DNA of 64,000 bases from Actimicrobium sp034313845 (GTDB taxonomy: Bacteria; Pseudomonadota; Gammaproteobacteria; Burkholderiales; Burkholderiaceae_D), in assembly GCF_034313845.1 (NCBI RefSeq), contig NZ_JAVIWN010000003.1. One strand, 5' to 3'. The position numbers were made by a program, and so were the translations under genes. Below the pieces are notes generated by a model. The model was not told where the DNA came from. It worked only from the letters and a program-made list of their open reading frames with translations, and did no database searches. Shown here piece after piece: positions 1 to 8,048 of the stretch. The first letter of the stretch is position 1, and every line of letters starts with the position of its first letter.

Positions 1-66
1 AGTCTGGGCATAAGCTGAAAAGGTGATGCCTTGAATGAGAGCTAACGACAGAAGCGCTTTTTTCAT
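1..66 (-). CDS. Secreted protein, 5' end only (possibly a porin)
   Basis: Only the first 22 codons lie in the window, read leftwards off the edge. They encode a Sec signal peptide: a Lys-Lys start, a hydrophobic core of Leu/Ala/Ile, and an A-Y-A-Q-T end that suggests cleavage before Gln. A purine-rich stretch (CGGAGAA on the gene strand) precedes the ATG. This kind of leader is common on Burkholderiales trimeric porins, but no mature sequence is visible, so the porin idea is a guess. Between this gene and rnpB (67-323) I see no convincing reading frame. Confidence 0.5.
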   Translation of the reverse strand, partial: MKKALLSLALIQGITFSAYAQT

Positions 67-300
67 TTTGATTCTCCGAGGGGTAACTTGCAAATTCATA
101 AACAACAAAAATATGGTTCTCCATGTATCGGAGAGCCTGAAGCCTCGATAGCTATCAACTAGCTCAATACAAACGCATCATGCGTGGATTTGTTGACGGC
201 GTGCGGGCTGATCCATGAAAGTGAGTTGAAATTCGCTACCGTATGTTCGATATCTAACATAGCGCTTTGTTGGCGCGATGGTCGATAGAGTTCGGCAGAT

Positions 301-329
301 TTCGGGAAAGTGCGGCGACAAGCTATAAT
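301..329 (+). promoter_or_regulatory. Promoter of rnpB
   Basis: A perfect -10 hexamer TATAAT occupies 324-329, and the RNase P RNA helix P1 begins at 337, exactly where transcription should start. The -35 region (about 301-306, TTCGGG) is a poor match, so only the -10 is well supported. Confidence 0.6.
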
Positions 330-336
330 CCGGCCC

Positions 337-668
337 GAAGCAAGCCAGACAGTCGCTGGTCGTTGCCATGATTTCGATCATGGCAAAGGCGGGAGGAAGG
401 TCCGGACTCCATAGAGCAGGGTGACGGTTAATGGCCGTCCGCCGTGAGGCGAGGAATAGGGCCACAGAGACGAGCGTATTTAGTTACGGTGAAACGCGGT
501 AACCTCCACCCGGAGCAATTTCAAATAGGCACGCGTTGATGTGACTCGCGGAGCGTGCGGGTAGAAAGCTTGAGCCGTGGAGTAATTCACGGCCTAGAGG
601 AATGGCTGTCATAACGAACGGGCTTGCCCGGGAGTCGTAACAGAATCCGGCCTATCGGCTTGCTTCAC
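337..668 (+). ncRNA. rnpB: RNase P RNA, bacterial type A
   Basis: This is the catalytic RNA of RNase P, which removes 5' leaders from tRNA precursors. The 5' end GAAGCAAGCC (337-346) pairs perfectly with the 3' end GGCTTGCTTC (657-666), giving helix P1. Conserved type A elements occur in order: CCAGACAGTCGC, then GAGGAAGGTCCGGACTCC near 391, the CATAGAGCAGGGTGACGG block, CTCCACCCGGAGCAA near 505, GTAGAAAGCTTGAGCC near 560, and the CAGAATCCGGCCTATCGG J/P4 block before P1. A T-run follows P1 directly. The length of about 332 nt is somewhat shorter than the E. coli RNA. Ends are set from P1 pairing and may be off by a few bases. Confidence 0.95.
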
Positions 669-850
669 TTTTTTGCAAGAGAACGGTTTGCGAGATGCCT
701 GCCGGTTCTCAGGGAATGTCCTTTTGTTGCCACATAATGGCTTTTGATACGGGTGATTTTCGGTTATGTACGCTGCCGCACAGAGGTGCAACGGTGCGTC
801 ACGTATCTTCGAGGAACTGTCTGACTCCTCAATTCCGGAAAGTATCAACA

Positions 851-1003
851 ATGAACATCAACCTTGCCCTCGCCCCACTGGTCTCACTGATTGCCGGGAT
901 TCTGATCCTGATCATGCCAAGATTGCTGAACTATATCGTTGCCATCTATCTCATCCTGATAGGTTTGATAGGCCTGTTCGGGGCTGGGCGACTCACGATC
1001 TGA
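851..1003 (+). CDS. DUF3096 small membrane protein
   Basis: A 50-residue, almost wholly hydrophobic protein beginning MNINLALAP, with two short membrane segments separated by a MPRLLNYIV turn and ending GLFGAGRLTI. Length and sequence fit the DUF3096 family of tiny inner-membrane proteins, whose function is not known. A GGAA purine stretch lies about ten bases before the ATG. The gene stands alone: rnpB is upstream and a clear intrinsic terminator closes it, so it is a monocistronic unit. The longer overlapping frames here lack conserved features. Confidence 0.75.
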   Translation: MNINLALAPLVSLIAGILILIMPRLLNYIVAIYLILIGLIGLFGAGRLTI

Positions 1004-1018
1004 GTTGTCCAGAAAAAC

Positions 1019-1042
1019 GCCACTTTTCAGTGGCTTTTTTTT
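1019..1042 (+). terminator. Intrinsic terminator of the DUF3096 gene
   Basis: GCCACT (1019-1024) pairs with AGTGGC (1029-1034) around a TTTC loop and is followed by eight T residues. Confidence 0.85.
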
Positions 1043-1155
1043 GGCACACTCCCTTCGCAAATCCCTGGACGCCAGAGTAGTGACTGCGCCGTTTATCATC
1101 TTGCTGATGTCGCTCGTTCAGGCCTCGTTCTGCCCTGACCGTTGATTCCGAATCT

Positions 1156-1171
1156 TGTGAGGATTGCCACA
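1156..1171 (+). promoter_or_regulatory. CRP-like operator upstream of the repeat-protein gene
   Basis: TGTGA-GGATTG-CCACA matches the CRP consensus TGTGA-N6-TCACA at nine of ten positions. A plausible -10 hexamer AATACT lies at 1194-1199. This would put the transcription start near 1205-1206 and centre the operator at about -41.5, the class II activator position. The locus downstream encodes its own Crp-type regulator and a cyclase, which makes this site meaningful. Weaker 8/10 matches occur at 4021-4036 (inside the end of the cyclase gene) and 8816-8831 (before the oxygenase gene). Confidence 0.55.
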
Positions 1172-1278
1172 GACCTGATGCTGCTGGCAAATCAATACTA
1201 CGTCCCGTGGGTACCTGATGGCCTCTGCTTCATGCCCACACGACGTTTTCTTTCCTCAACATTCAAGGAGTAATCGAC

Positions 1279-1635
1279 ATGAAATCCATTCTGATCCCAA
1301 CCTTGGTACTGGGTGCACTTGCCTCGGCAGCACAAGCCGCACCGGTGTCGCTGAACGATGCAAAACTCGACCGCGTGACCGCCGGCAGTATCGGCACTTT
1401 TGGAGCAACAACGTTTGCCGCCACCACGGTCAGAGCCACCACACTGGGCGCGACCACCTTGGGCGCTACCACGGTCAAAGCCACCACGCTAGGTGCAACA
1501 ACCCTCGGTGCCACCACCTTGGGCGCTACCACGCTCGGTGCGACGACCTTCGGCGCGACCACGCTGCGCGCAACAACTCTTGGGGCAACAACGCTGGGTG
1601 CAACAACGCTGGGCGGGGTTGTCATTCGTAAGTAA
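1279..1635 (+). CDS. Secreted GATTL pentapeptide-repeat protein (candidate export substrate)
   Basis: A 118-residue protein. Residues 1-20 form a Sec signal peptide ending A-Q-A. Residues 25-36 read LNDAKLDRVTAG, which resembles the leader ends cut by C39 peptidases. Residues 42-111 are 14 uninterrupted copies of a five-residue unit, mostly GATTL, with A/R/K occasionally at position 1 and V/F at position 5, followed by the tail GGVVIRK. The repeat could fold as a beta-solenoid or stack as amyloid, but it is not the classical A(D/N)LXX pentapeptide motif. An AAGGAG Shine-Dalgarno precedes the ATG. A CRP-like box lies upstream and a strong hairpin follows. I know no named family for it. The downstream C39 peptidase and barrel exporter make it the likely cargo of the locus, which is inference. 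Confidence 0.8.
   Translation: MKSILIPTLVLGALASAAQAAPVSLNDAKLDRVTAGSIGTFGATTFAATTVRATTLGATTLGATTVKATTLGATTLGATTLGATTLGATTFGATTLRATTLGATTLGATTLGGVVIRK
1402..1611 (+). repeat. 15-bp in-frame tandem repeat encoding GATTL units
   Basis: Fourteen 15-bp units of the type GGCGCGACCACCTTG, with scattered synonymous changes. Because units are in frame, gain or loss of copies would change repeat length without breaking the gene. The mix of synonymous codons suggests old rather than very recent expansion. Confidence 0.9.
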
Positions 1636-1648
1636 GCAGGCAAGATCG

Positions 1649-1679
1649 CAACGGCTGCCGAGGTGACCGGCAGCCGTTG
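1649..1679 (+). terminator. Strong hairpin after the repeat gene, probably a leaky terminator
   Basis: A 12-bp perfect stem, CAACGGCTGCCG (1649-1660) with CGGCAGCCGTTG (1668-1679), loop AGGTGAC. It is followed only by a broken T tract (TCGTTTGAATTT). It may act as a partial terminator or an mRNA 3' stabiliser, so that the first gene is expressed above the rest. Confidence 0.6.
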
Positions 1680-1834
1680 TCGTTTGAATTTCCTCCTGCA
1701 CCGTCCGATTTCTCAGCACGTTCGTAACACGGCAGACGTGGCTGCGCGTGACCAGACAAGTACAATCATCGCCACGATCATTGCCAACCTGCGCGCGGGA
1801 TGCGCGCAACTTAACCCGCAGCACGCATCGCGCC

Positions 1835-4087
1835 ATGCCAACCCAGCACAAGCACATCCTGTTTGCCCTGACGATGGGGCTGTCCGGCCTGGTCTTCGGC
1901 ATGCTGCCCGCCCTCCAGACGCTGGAACAGACTCACGCTCTGGCGTGGTTGTTCGACTGGCGCGGCGTTGTCCGCGCCCCGGCCGACGTGGTCATCGTGG
2001 CGATCGATGGCGACTCGGCGACCCGGCTGGGATTGCCGCCCAAACCAGCACAGTGGCCGCGTACCGTGCATGCGCAGTTGATCGCGCAACTGGCGCAGGC
2101 AGGCGCATCGACCATTATTTTTGACCTGTTGTTCGACCGCGCTGCCGCAATCCCGTCGCAGGACATCGCACTGGCTGCCGCACTGCGCGCGGCAGGCAAT
2201 GTGCTACTGGTGGAGTCGTTGGTGCAGGAGCAGCTGGTTGTCGCCGGCACCGATGGCAGCGGCGTTGGCACCGTCAGGGTGGAACGGGCTATCGTCCCGA
2301 TCGCGCTGCTGGCGCAAGCTGCGCTGGGCAGCGCAGCGTTACCGCTGCCGCGCGATGAACGGATCAATGCCGCATGGTTTTTCAAGGCGGATGACGGTGC
2401 CATGGCGACCTTGCCATCCTTGGCGTTGCAGGGGCATGCATTGGCAGGATATACCCGGCTCATGCAGCACTTGCGGCAGCGCGATCCGCTATTTGCGGCG
2501 ACTCTGCCAGCCGACGCGACGGCGCTCCGGCGCAGCCGCAGTTTCAACCGCGTCGTGCGGCAATTGCGCCGCTATGTTTTCGCGCATCCTCATTTGGTCA
2601 ACCAGTTGCAGCAGGACCTGGCGCACGACAGGTCAGTCGATGCCGGCACCGCCAGCACCGCCAGTACATTACGCGCGCTCCTTGCGCTGTACGCCGGACC
2701 GGATGCCGGATATCTCAATTTTTATGGCCCGGCTCGCACCATCACGACGATTGCATATGACCGTGTGTTGCAAGGGCTGCCGCCCGATGCCGTGCGTGGC
2801 AAGGCGGTCTTCATCGGCTATTCGGCTGCGACGGTGAACGATCAGGATCGACTTCGCGACGATTACCACACGGTGTTTTCTGGTGCCGACGGATTGCAGC
2901 TCAGTGGTGTGGAAATCGGTGCCACCGCGTTCGCCAATTTGCTCGATGGCAGCATGCTGCGTCCGCTGGATCCGGTGTGGCGGCTGGCTCTGCTGTGTGG
3001 CTGGGGTGGTGGGCTGGCGCTGGCGGCGCGACGCTGGCGTGTGTCGCACATCGCCGTGGCGTTCACGCTCGGTTGTGGCGCTTATCTGGTTGCTGCAGAA
3101 TGGCTGTTCCTGCGTTGCCAGTTCTGGCTGCCCATCGTTACCCCGCTGCTGATACAGCTGCCGCTGGTCCTGCTGAGCGCCGCCGTGCTGCGCTATCTGG
3201 CGGCAAGTCGTCAGCGTGACCATATACAACACGCCTTCAGTCATTTCATTCCGCCGGCGATGGTCGAACAACTGGCTGGCGAGACGCACGCCATCGACGC
3301 TGCCAGCGCGTTATGTTCCGGCATCTGCCTGGCCACCGATGCTGCCAGCTACACCAGTCTGGCCGAGAGCATGGAGCCAGTCGCGCTGACGGCGTTGATG
3401 AACCGGTATTACGCCATCCTGTTTGCACCGGTCGCCGCCCATGGCGGCATCGTCTCCGACGTCAAGGGCGATGCCATGCTGGCAATCTGGACTGGCCACC
3501 ATGCCGATCGACGCCTGCGCGCCCATGCCTGCAATGCGGCGCTGGAAATCCAGCACAACCTTGACAGCTTGCAGCAACCCGGTATGGCCAGTCGGGTGCT
3601 GCCAACCCGTATCGGACTCGATGTGGGGCCGCTGAGATTGGGTAACGTCGGTGCCGGCCAGCATTACGAATATCGCGCCGTCGGTGACACCGTCAACACC
3701 GCGTCGCGCATCGAGAACCTGAACCGGCAGTTGGGCACCTCGGTGCTGGCAGCCGCAGCGGTCATCGACGGTCTGGACGAGTTTGTGCTGCGCCCGCTTG
3801 GGGCTTTTTTGCTGCCAGGCAAATCACTCCCGGTCACCGTGGTCGAACTGCGCACCTGGCGTGACAGGCAAACGCGGCAGGATAGCTGGCTGTGCGACAC
3901 GTTTGCTACTGCGCTTGATGCATTCCGTCAGCAGCGCTGGGAGGTCGCCCTGGCGACTTTTTCCAGCATTCTGGAACGCATGCCAACAGATGGCCCGTCG
4001 CGCTTTTATTTACACCAATGTGTGCGAAATATCACTGAAGCGCCCGCGCAGCCGTGGAATGCTGTGATGCGTATTGACGAGAAATAG
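1835..4087 (+). CDS. CHASE2-domain class III adenylate/guanylate cyclase
   Basis: A membrane sensor that makes a cyclic nucleotide. With the ATG at 1835 the protein has 750 residues: one N-terminal membrane segment, an extracytoplasmic CHASE2 domain (about 30-370, with VVIVAIDGDS and the WPRTVHAQL block), three membrane helices (about 380-455), then a class III cyclase domain (about 490-690). Both metal aspartates are present (in LATDAASYT and KGDAML), as are the Asn and Arg of VNTASRIE. The usual adenine-selecting Lys before the second Asp motif is replaced (VSDVKGDA), so cAMP versus cGMP cannot be called. A GTG at 1748 would add 29 residues of charged, non-conserved sequence. A Crp-type regulator lies four genes downstream. 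Confidence 0.85.
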   Translation: MPTQHKHILFALTMGLSGLVFGMLPALQTLEQTHALAWLFDWRGVVRAPADVVIVAIDGDSATRLGLPPKPAQWPRTVHAQLIAQLAQAGASTIIFDLLFDRAAAIPSQDIALAAALRAAGNVLLVESLVQEQLVVAGTDGSGVGTVRVERAIVPIALLAQAALGSAALPLPRDERINAAWFFKADDGAMATLPSLALQGHALAGYTRLMQHLRQRDPLFAATLPADATALRRSRSFNRVVRQLRRYVFAHPHLVNQLQQDLAHDRSVDAGTASTASTLRALLALYAGPDAGYLNFYGPARTITTIAYDRVLQGLPPDAVRGKAVFIGYSAATVNDQDRLRDDYHTVFSGADGLQLSGVEIGATAFANLLDGSMLRPLDPVWRLALLCGWGGGLALAARRWRVSHIAVAFTLGCGAYLVAAEWLFLRCQFWLPIVTPLLIQLPLVLLSAAVLRYLAASRQRDHIQHAFSHFIPPAMVEQLAGETHAIDAASALCSGICLATDAASYTSLAESMEPVALTALMNRYYAILFAPVAAHGGIVSDVKGDAMLAIWTGHHADRRLRAHACNAALEIQHNLDSLQQPGMASRVLPTRIGLDVGPLRLGNVGAGQHYEYRAVGDTVNTASRIENLNRQLGTSVLAAAAVIDGLDEFVLRPLGAFLLPGKSLPVTVVELRTWRDRQTRQDSWLCDTFATALDAFRQQRWEVALATFSSILERMPTDGPSRFYLHQCVRNITEAPAQPWNAVMRIDEK

Positions 4088-4205
4088 CATTGCGCGCGCA
4101 GCAGCGTGGCAACCGCCCACGTTCAACCGTGAAAAATTTCCATGTGGCGATGATGAACAGAACACGACGTCATGACCTTGAACGCGAAACGCTGAAAGGG
4201 TACGC

Positions 4206-7200
4206 GTGACGGAACCCATAGCAACCCGACCGTTGCGCCTTGTGCGCCTCGGATTACTTGTTTGCGCCAACCTGCCGGATCGTACGCACCGTTGCGTGCG
4301 ATGGATCATGCCGGCGCTCATCGTCTGGATTCTGTCCGGGCAAGTCGCGCGCGCCGCCGACCGGTGTGCGTCGCCCGTTGCCCGTCTGGTGTCATTGGAA
4401 GGGTCGGTCGAGTTGTGGCACCCGGAACCGCTCAGGTGGCAGACGGCCAGTAGCGGCATGGCGCTGTGTCCGCAGGATAGGGTTCGGGTGGGGCTCTCCA
4501 GCCGGGCAGCGTTGCTGCTGCCGAACGAAACGACGTTGCGTCTGAATCAGAACACCACCGTCACGATCAGTGCGCTCGATGACCGGCAACATCCGTTGAT
4601 CGCACTGCTGCTCGGCGCGATTCACGTCATCACCCGAACCCCGCAACCTTTCAGCATTACGACCCCATTCGTCAATGCCAACATCGAGGGCACCGAGTTT
4701 GCCATCGGTGTCGATGCCACTGCCGCCACCGTGGCCGTCATCGAGGGCCAGGTCGCGCTCGACAATCCGTATGGGCGCATCGTGCTGGCCGACGGCGAAG
4801 CCGGCATCGCCGCAACGGGCCAGCGACCGGAAAAAACCGTCACGATCCGACCGGTTGATGCGGTGCAATGGGCGCTGTATTACCCGACAGTGCTGGCGCG
4901 CCGGACCGATTTGCAACACGTCGATGGCAGCCACCCGCCAGCCACCGACGGCGGCGGGCACGACAGCAACTGGCGGATAGAACATGCCAGTCAGTTACTC
5001 GCCGTTGGCCGCCACGAGGAGGCCGCACGCGAACTCGACCAGGTGCTCTCAGTCAATCCGTCAGACAGTCGCGCCAACGCCTTGAAAGCCCTCATCGCGC
5101 TAGTGCACAACGACACGCAGACGGCACTGGCATTGGCGCACCGGGCCACCGCCGGCGATGCCCCATCGGCCGCTGCGTGGCTGGCGCAGAGCTATGTCGA
5201 GCAGGCTCTGTTCCGGATCGACGACGCGCTCAGTAGCGCCCGCATTGCTACCCGCATTGCTACCCGCATTGCTTCGCGCATCGCCACCGAGGATGCGCTG
5301 GCCTGGGCCCGCGTAGCGGAACTGGAGATGGCGAATGGCAATCTGGACGCTGCGCAACAGGCAGCAAGCACGGCGGTGGCCCTCGATCCGCAACTCTCCA
5401 AAACCCAGACAGTATTGGGTTTCGCGCAGTTGACGCAGATGCGAACCGGACCGGCGCTGGTCGCTTTCGACCGTGCCATCGCACTCGATCAAGCCGATCC
5501 GCTGCCGCGACTGGGCCTGGGTCTGGCAAAAATCCGCAACGGCGAGCTTGGCCCCGGGCGCACCGATATCGCCATCGCCGCCAGCCTCGACCCGCTCGAT
5601 GCACTGATTCGCAGCTATCTCGGCAAGGCTTACTTCGAGGAAAAGCGCGATGCGCTGGCGGCGACGCAACTGCAACTGGCAAAGACGCTGGACCCGAATG
5701 ATCCGACCCCGTGGCTCTACGACGCCGTACGCAAACAAAGTGAAAACCGGCCGGTCGAAGCGCTCGCCGATCTCGAACAATCGATCGCCCTCAATCAACA
5801 CCGCGCCGTGTATCGCTCGCAATTGCTGCTCGACTCGGACCGTGCCAGTCGTCTGTCCGGGATCGCCAGGATTTACGATGATCTGGCCTTCGAGCGTTTC
5901 GCCGTCAGCGAAGCGACCCAGTCGCTGGCTGCCGATGCGTCCAATTATTCCGGCCACCATTTTCTGGCGGACGCGTATTCGCGGCTGGAGCGGCATGAAA
6001 TTGCCAGCGTCAGCGAGCGCTTGCAGGCCCAGTTACTGCAACCGCTGAACATCAATCCGGTGCAACCCAAACTGGCGTTTTCAAACATCAACACACCGGG
6101 CCTGAACGGGCCGGTAGTGCCGGCCTTCAACGAATTCAATCCGCTCTTTGAACGTAACGCCACACAACTGGTGGCCTCGGCAGTGGCGGGCACACAAGCC
6201 ACGGCAGCGGGCGAGACCGTGCTGTCCGGTGTGCAGGACCGGTTCTCGTGGAGTGTCGGCGGCTTTCATTTCGACACGCAAGGATTTCGCGTCAATAACG
6301 CGATTCGCCACACCATCGGCGACGCCTTTGTCCAGTTCGCGTTGTCACCGCGCCTGAACCTGCAAGCCGAATTGAGTCATCGGGCGACCGAGCACGGCGA
6401 CATTTCGCTCGATCTGGTGCCGGGACGCTATTCCGCGCTCTACCGGCGTACGCTGGATCAGTCGAGCGAGCGCCTCGGTCTCCACTGGGCTGGTGCAAGC
6501 AATGCCGATACATTGGTCTCGCTCATCCATACCCGTGCCGACGAACGCCAGCGTTTCGATGCCGATGGCCTGACCAGCCTGAACTCCCGCGATCAGGGCA
6601 CCCAGTTAGAAGTCCAGCAGCAGCTACGTTTTCCACGCCTCAATCTGGTGGCAGGTGCCGGCTCCTATCGTTTTGACGTGCACGAGACCCTGTTTGATAC
6701 GCCGAACCAGTTCACGCGCAGCCGCTGGAACGTCTACGGGTATGGGCGCGTGCGCTTGTCCGGGGACGTGATCGCGACCGTTGGCGCAAGTCTCGACGAC
6801 TATGCCGAAGCCGATTTCCGCCAGCAAAAATGGAATCCGAAACTCGGCCTGCAATGGCAAATCAGTCCACGGCTGCTGTTGCGTGCGGCCAGCTTCCAGA
6901 CCGTCAAGCCCGCGCTGTACGTACAGCAAACCATCGAGCCGACCGAGGTCAGCGGCTTCAATCAATTTTTCGACGAGGGCAACGGCAGTCGGGCCCGGCG
7001 CGATGCGATGGCGCTGGAGATGAAAGCTACGCCGGAGGTCAATTTACAACTGGAAGCCTCACGCCGGCGACTGGCCTTGCCGGTGCTGGCGGATAACACG
7101 CTGACCGACACCGAGACACAACGCGAAAAAGCGCTGCGCCTGTCGCTTGGCTGGCAAATTACGCCGCGCTGGACCGTGGCTGGCGAAGCGTTGGCCGAAC

Positions 7201-7565
7201 GCTTTGACCGGCAATCCGCGTTGCTGTTCGGTCCGAGCTTGATCCGGACCAATACCGCCACCGTTGGCGTGCGTTACTTTCAACCAAACGGCGTATTCGC
7301 CCGGATCAGCACGACTGCCGTGCGCCAGCGCGTTGACTCGATCAATGGCGAGCTTGTCGAGAGCAATACCGATTGCTTCGCGCTGCTCAATGCGGCGTTT
7401 GGCGTGCGCCTGCCGGCACGGATGGGCACGATCACACTGGAGGGAAGGAATCTGCTGGACCGGAAATTCCGTTATCAGGATGCGAATTTCCGCACTCCGG
7501 CGCAACAAAGCCCACCGTTCATTCCCGCCCGAAGCGTTGTCATTCAGCTCACCGCAGCCTTCTAA
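4206..7565 (+). CDS. FecR-TPR-outer-membrane beta-barrel fusion protein
   Basis: An unusual 1119-residue envelope protein. A membrane or signal segment (about 33-52, ending ARAAD) leads into a FecR-type domain (about 56-215, with the INTPF-like motif SITTPFVNANIEGTEF). TPR-like helical repeats follow (about 250-600), then a region (about 690-1119) rich in alternating residues whose last strands resemble TonB-dependent receptors (RNLLDRKF, then P-A-R-S-V-V-I-Q-L) and which ends in Phe, the usual signature for outer-membrane barrels. A short RIAT repeat sits near residues 345-360. The start is GTG at 4206 behind GAAAGGG; an ATG at 4308 just before the hydrophobic segment is the alternative. It probably bridges periplasm and outer membrane for the repeat-protein locus. 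Its exact role is unknown. Confidence 0.75.
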   Translation: MTEPIATRPLRLVRLGLLVCANLPDRTHRCVRWIMPALIVWILSGQVARAADRCASPVARLVSLEGSVELWHPEPLRWQTASSGMALCPQDRVRVGLSSRAALLLPNETTLRLNQNTTVTISALDDRQHPLIALLLGAIHVITRTPQPFSITTPFVNANIEGTEFAIGVDATAATVAVIEGQVALDNPYGRIVLADGEAGIAATGQRPEKTVTIRPVDAVQWALYYPTVLARRTDLQHVDGSHPPATDGGGHDSNWRIEHASQLLAVGRHEEAARELDQVLSVNPSDSRANALKALIALVHNDTQTALALAHRATAGDAPSAAAWLAQSYVEQALFRIDDALSSARIATRIATRIASRIATEDALAWARVAELEMANGNLDAAQQAASTAVALDPQLSKTQTVLGFAQLTQMRTGPALVAFDRAIALDQADPLPRLGLGLAKIRNGELGPGRTDIAIAASLDPLDALIRSYLGKAYFEEKRDALAATQLQLAKTLDPNDPTPWLYDAVRKQSENRPVEALADLEQSIALNQHRAVYRSQLLLDSDRASRLSGIARIYDDLAFERFAVSEATQSLAADASNYSGHHFLADAYSRLERHEIASVSERLQAQLLQPLNINPVQPKLAFSNINTPGLNGPVVPAFNEFNPLFERNATQLVASAVAGTQATAAGETVLSGVQDRFSWSVGGFHFDTQGFRVNNAIRHTIGDAFVQFALSPRLNLQAELSHRATEHGDISLDLVPGRYSALYRRTLDQSSERLGLHWAGASNADTLVSLIHTRADERQRFDADGLTSLNSRDQGTQLEVQQQLRFPRLNLVAGAGSYRFDVHETLFDTPNQFTRSRWNVYGYGRVRLSGDVIATVGASLDDYAEADFRQQKWNPKLGLQWQISPRLLLRAASFQTVKPALYVQQTIEPTEVSGFNQFFDEGNGSRARRDAMALEMKATPEVNLQLEASRRRLALPVLADNTLTDTETQREKALRLSLGWQITPRWTVAGEALAERFDRQSALLFGPSLIRTNTATVGVRYFQPNGVFARISTTAVRQRVDSINGELVESNTDCFALLNAAFGVRLPARMGTITLEGRNLLDRKFRYQDANFRTPAQQSPPFIPARSVVIQLTAAF

Positions 7566-7610
7566 ACACACACCGCCTCACGCATTTTCAACTACCGATG
7601 GAGTCCGTTC

Positions 7611-8024
7611 ATGATTGCGACACGCACCCTGACTTTTTCTTCCTTGCGGCGCTGGATGCCAGCGGCACTTTGTCTTGCGCTGGCCAGCACGTTGGCCACG
7701 GCGCGAGATCTTCAAGCCCCGGTCGTCAAGCTGGAGCCTGAACCGCCGCAACAACCACAAACCTTCAGCAAAAAGTTGACCGACCGGCTAGGCGTCAAAA
7801 ATGTCGCCTATCTGCTAGTGGTCGATGTCAACGGTAACGTCGTGCCGTTCGTGCCGGAAGAGCCCAATAGCAGCTTTCGCCTCATCGATCCGACGCAAGA
7901 AAAGCTGACCTTGGAGCTCTCTGACATTACGCCGTTGACGATCGTGGCCGGCAAGCGCAACCCGTATTGCGTGGTGTTTGTGGGCGGCAGCGCCCGCAAA
8001 TTATGGATGGAATCCTGCCCCTGA
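7611..8024 (+). CDS. Small secreted protein of unknown function
   Basis: A 137-residue protein with a signal peptide (basic start, hydrophobic core CLALASTLATA, cleavage near residue 31). The mature part has a proline-rich stretch (PEPPQQPQ), a beta-rich body (YLLVVDVNGNVVPF) and two cysteines near the C-terminus that could form a disulfide. I do not recognise a family. A GGAG Shine-Dalgarno precedes the ATG. It starts 45 bp after the FecR-barrel gene and ends 24 bp before the Crp-type gene, so it is very likely co-transcribed and works in the periplasm with its neighbours. Confidence 0.6.
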   Translation: MIATRTLTFSSLRRWMPAALCLALASTLATARDLQAPVVKLEPEPPQQPQTFSKKLTDRLGVKNVAYLLVVDVNGNVVPFVPEEPNSSFRLIDPTQEKLTLELSDITPLTIVAGKRNPYCVVFVGGSARKLWMESCP

Positions 8025-8048
8025 GGGGCGACCACAGCAGGAGTTGTC

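Noticed and set aside
178..465. Reverse frame overlapping the 5' half of rnpB
   Set aside because: It covers the conserved RNase P RNA core and its promoter.
1218..1631. Second forward frame through the repeats giving an Arg/His-rich protein
   Set aside because: Same repeats in another frame, no Shine-Dalgarno at its start and no plausible protein composition.
1263..1643. Reverse-strand frame encoding VVAP repeats opposite the repeat protein
   Set aside because: It is the antisense image of the 15-bp repeats, with no signal peptide, ribosome site or promoter; the forward frame has all three.
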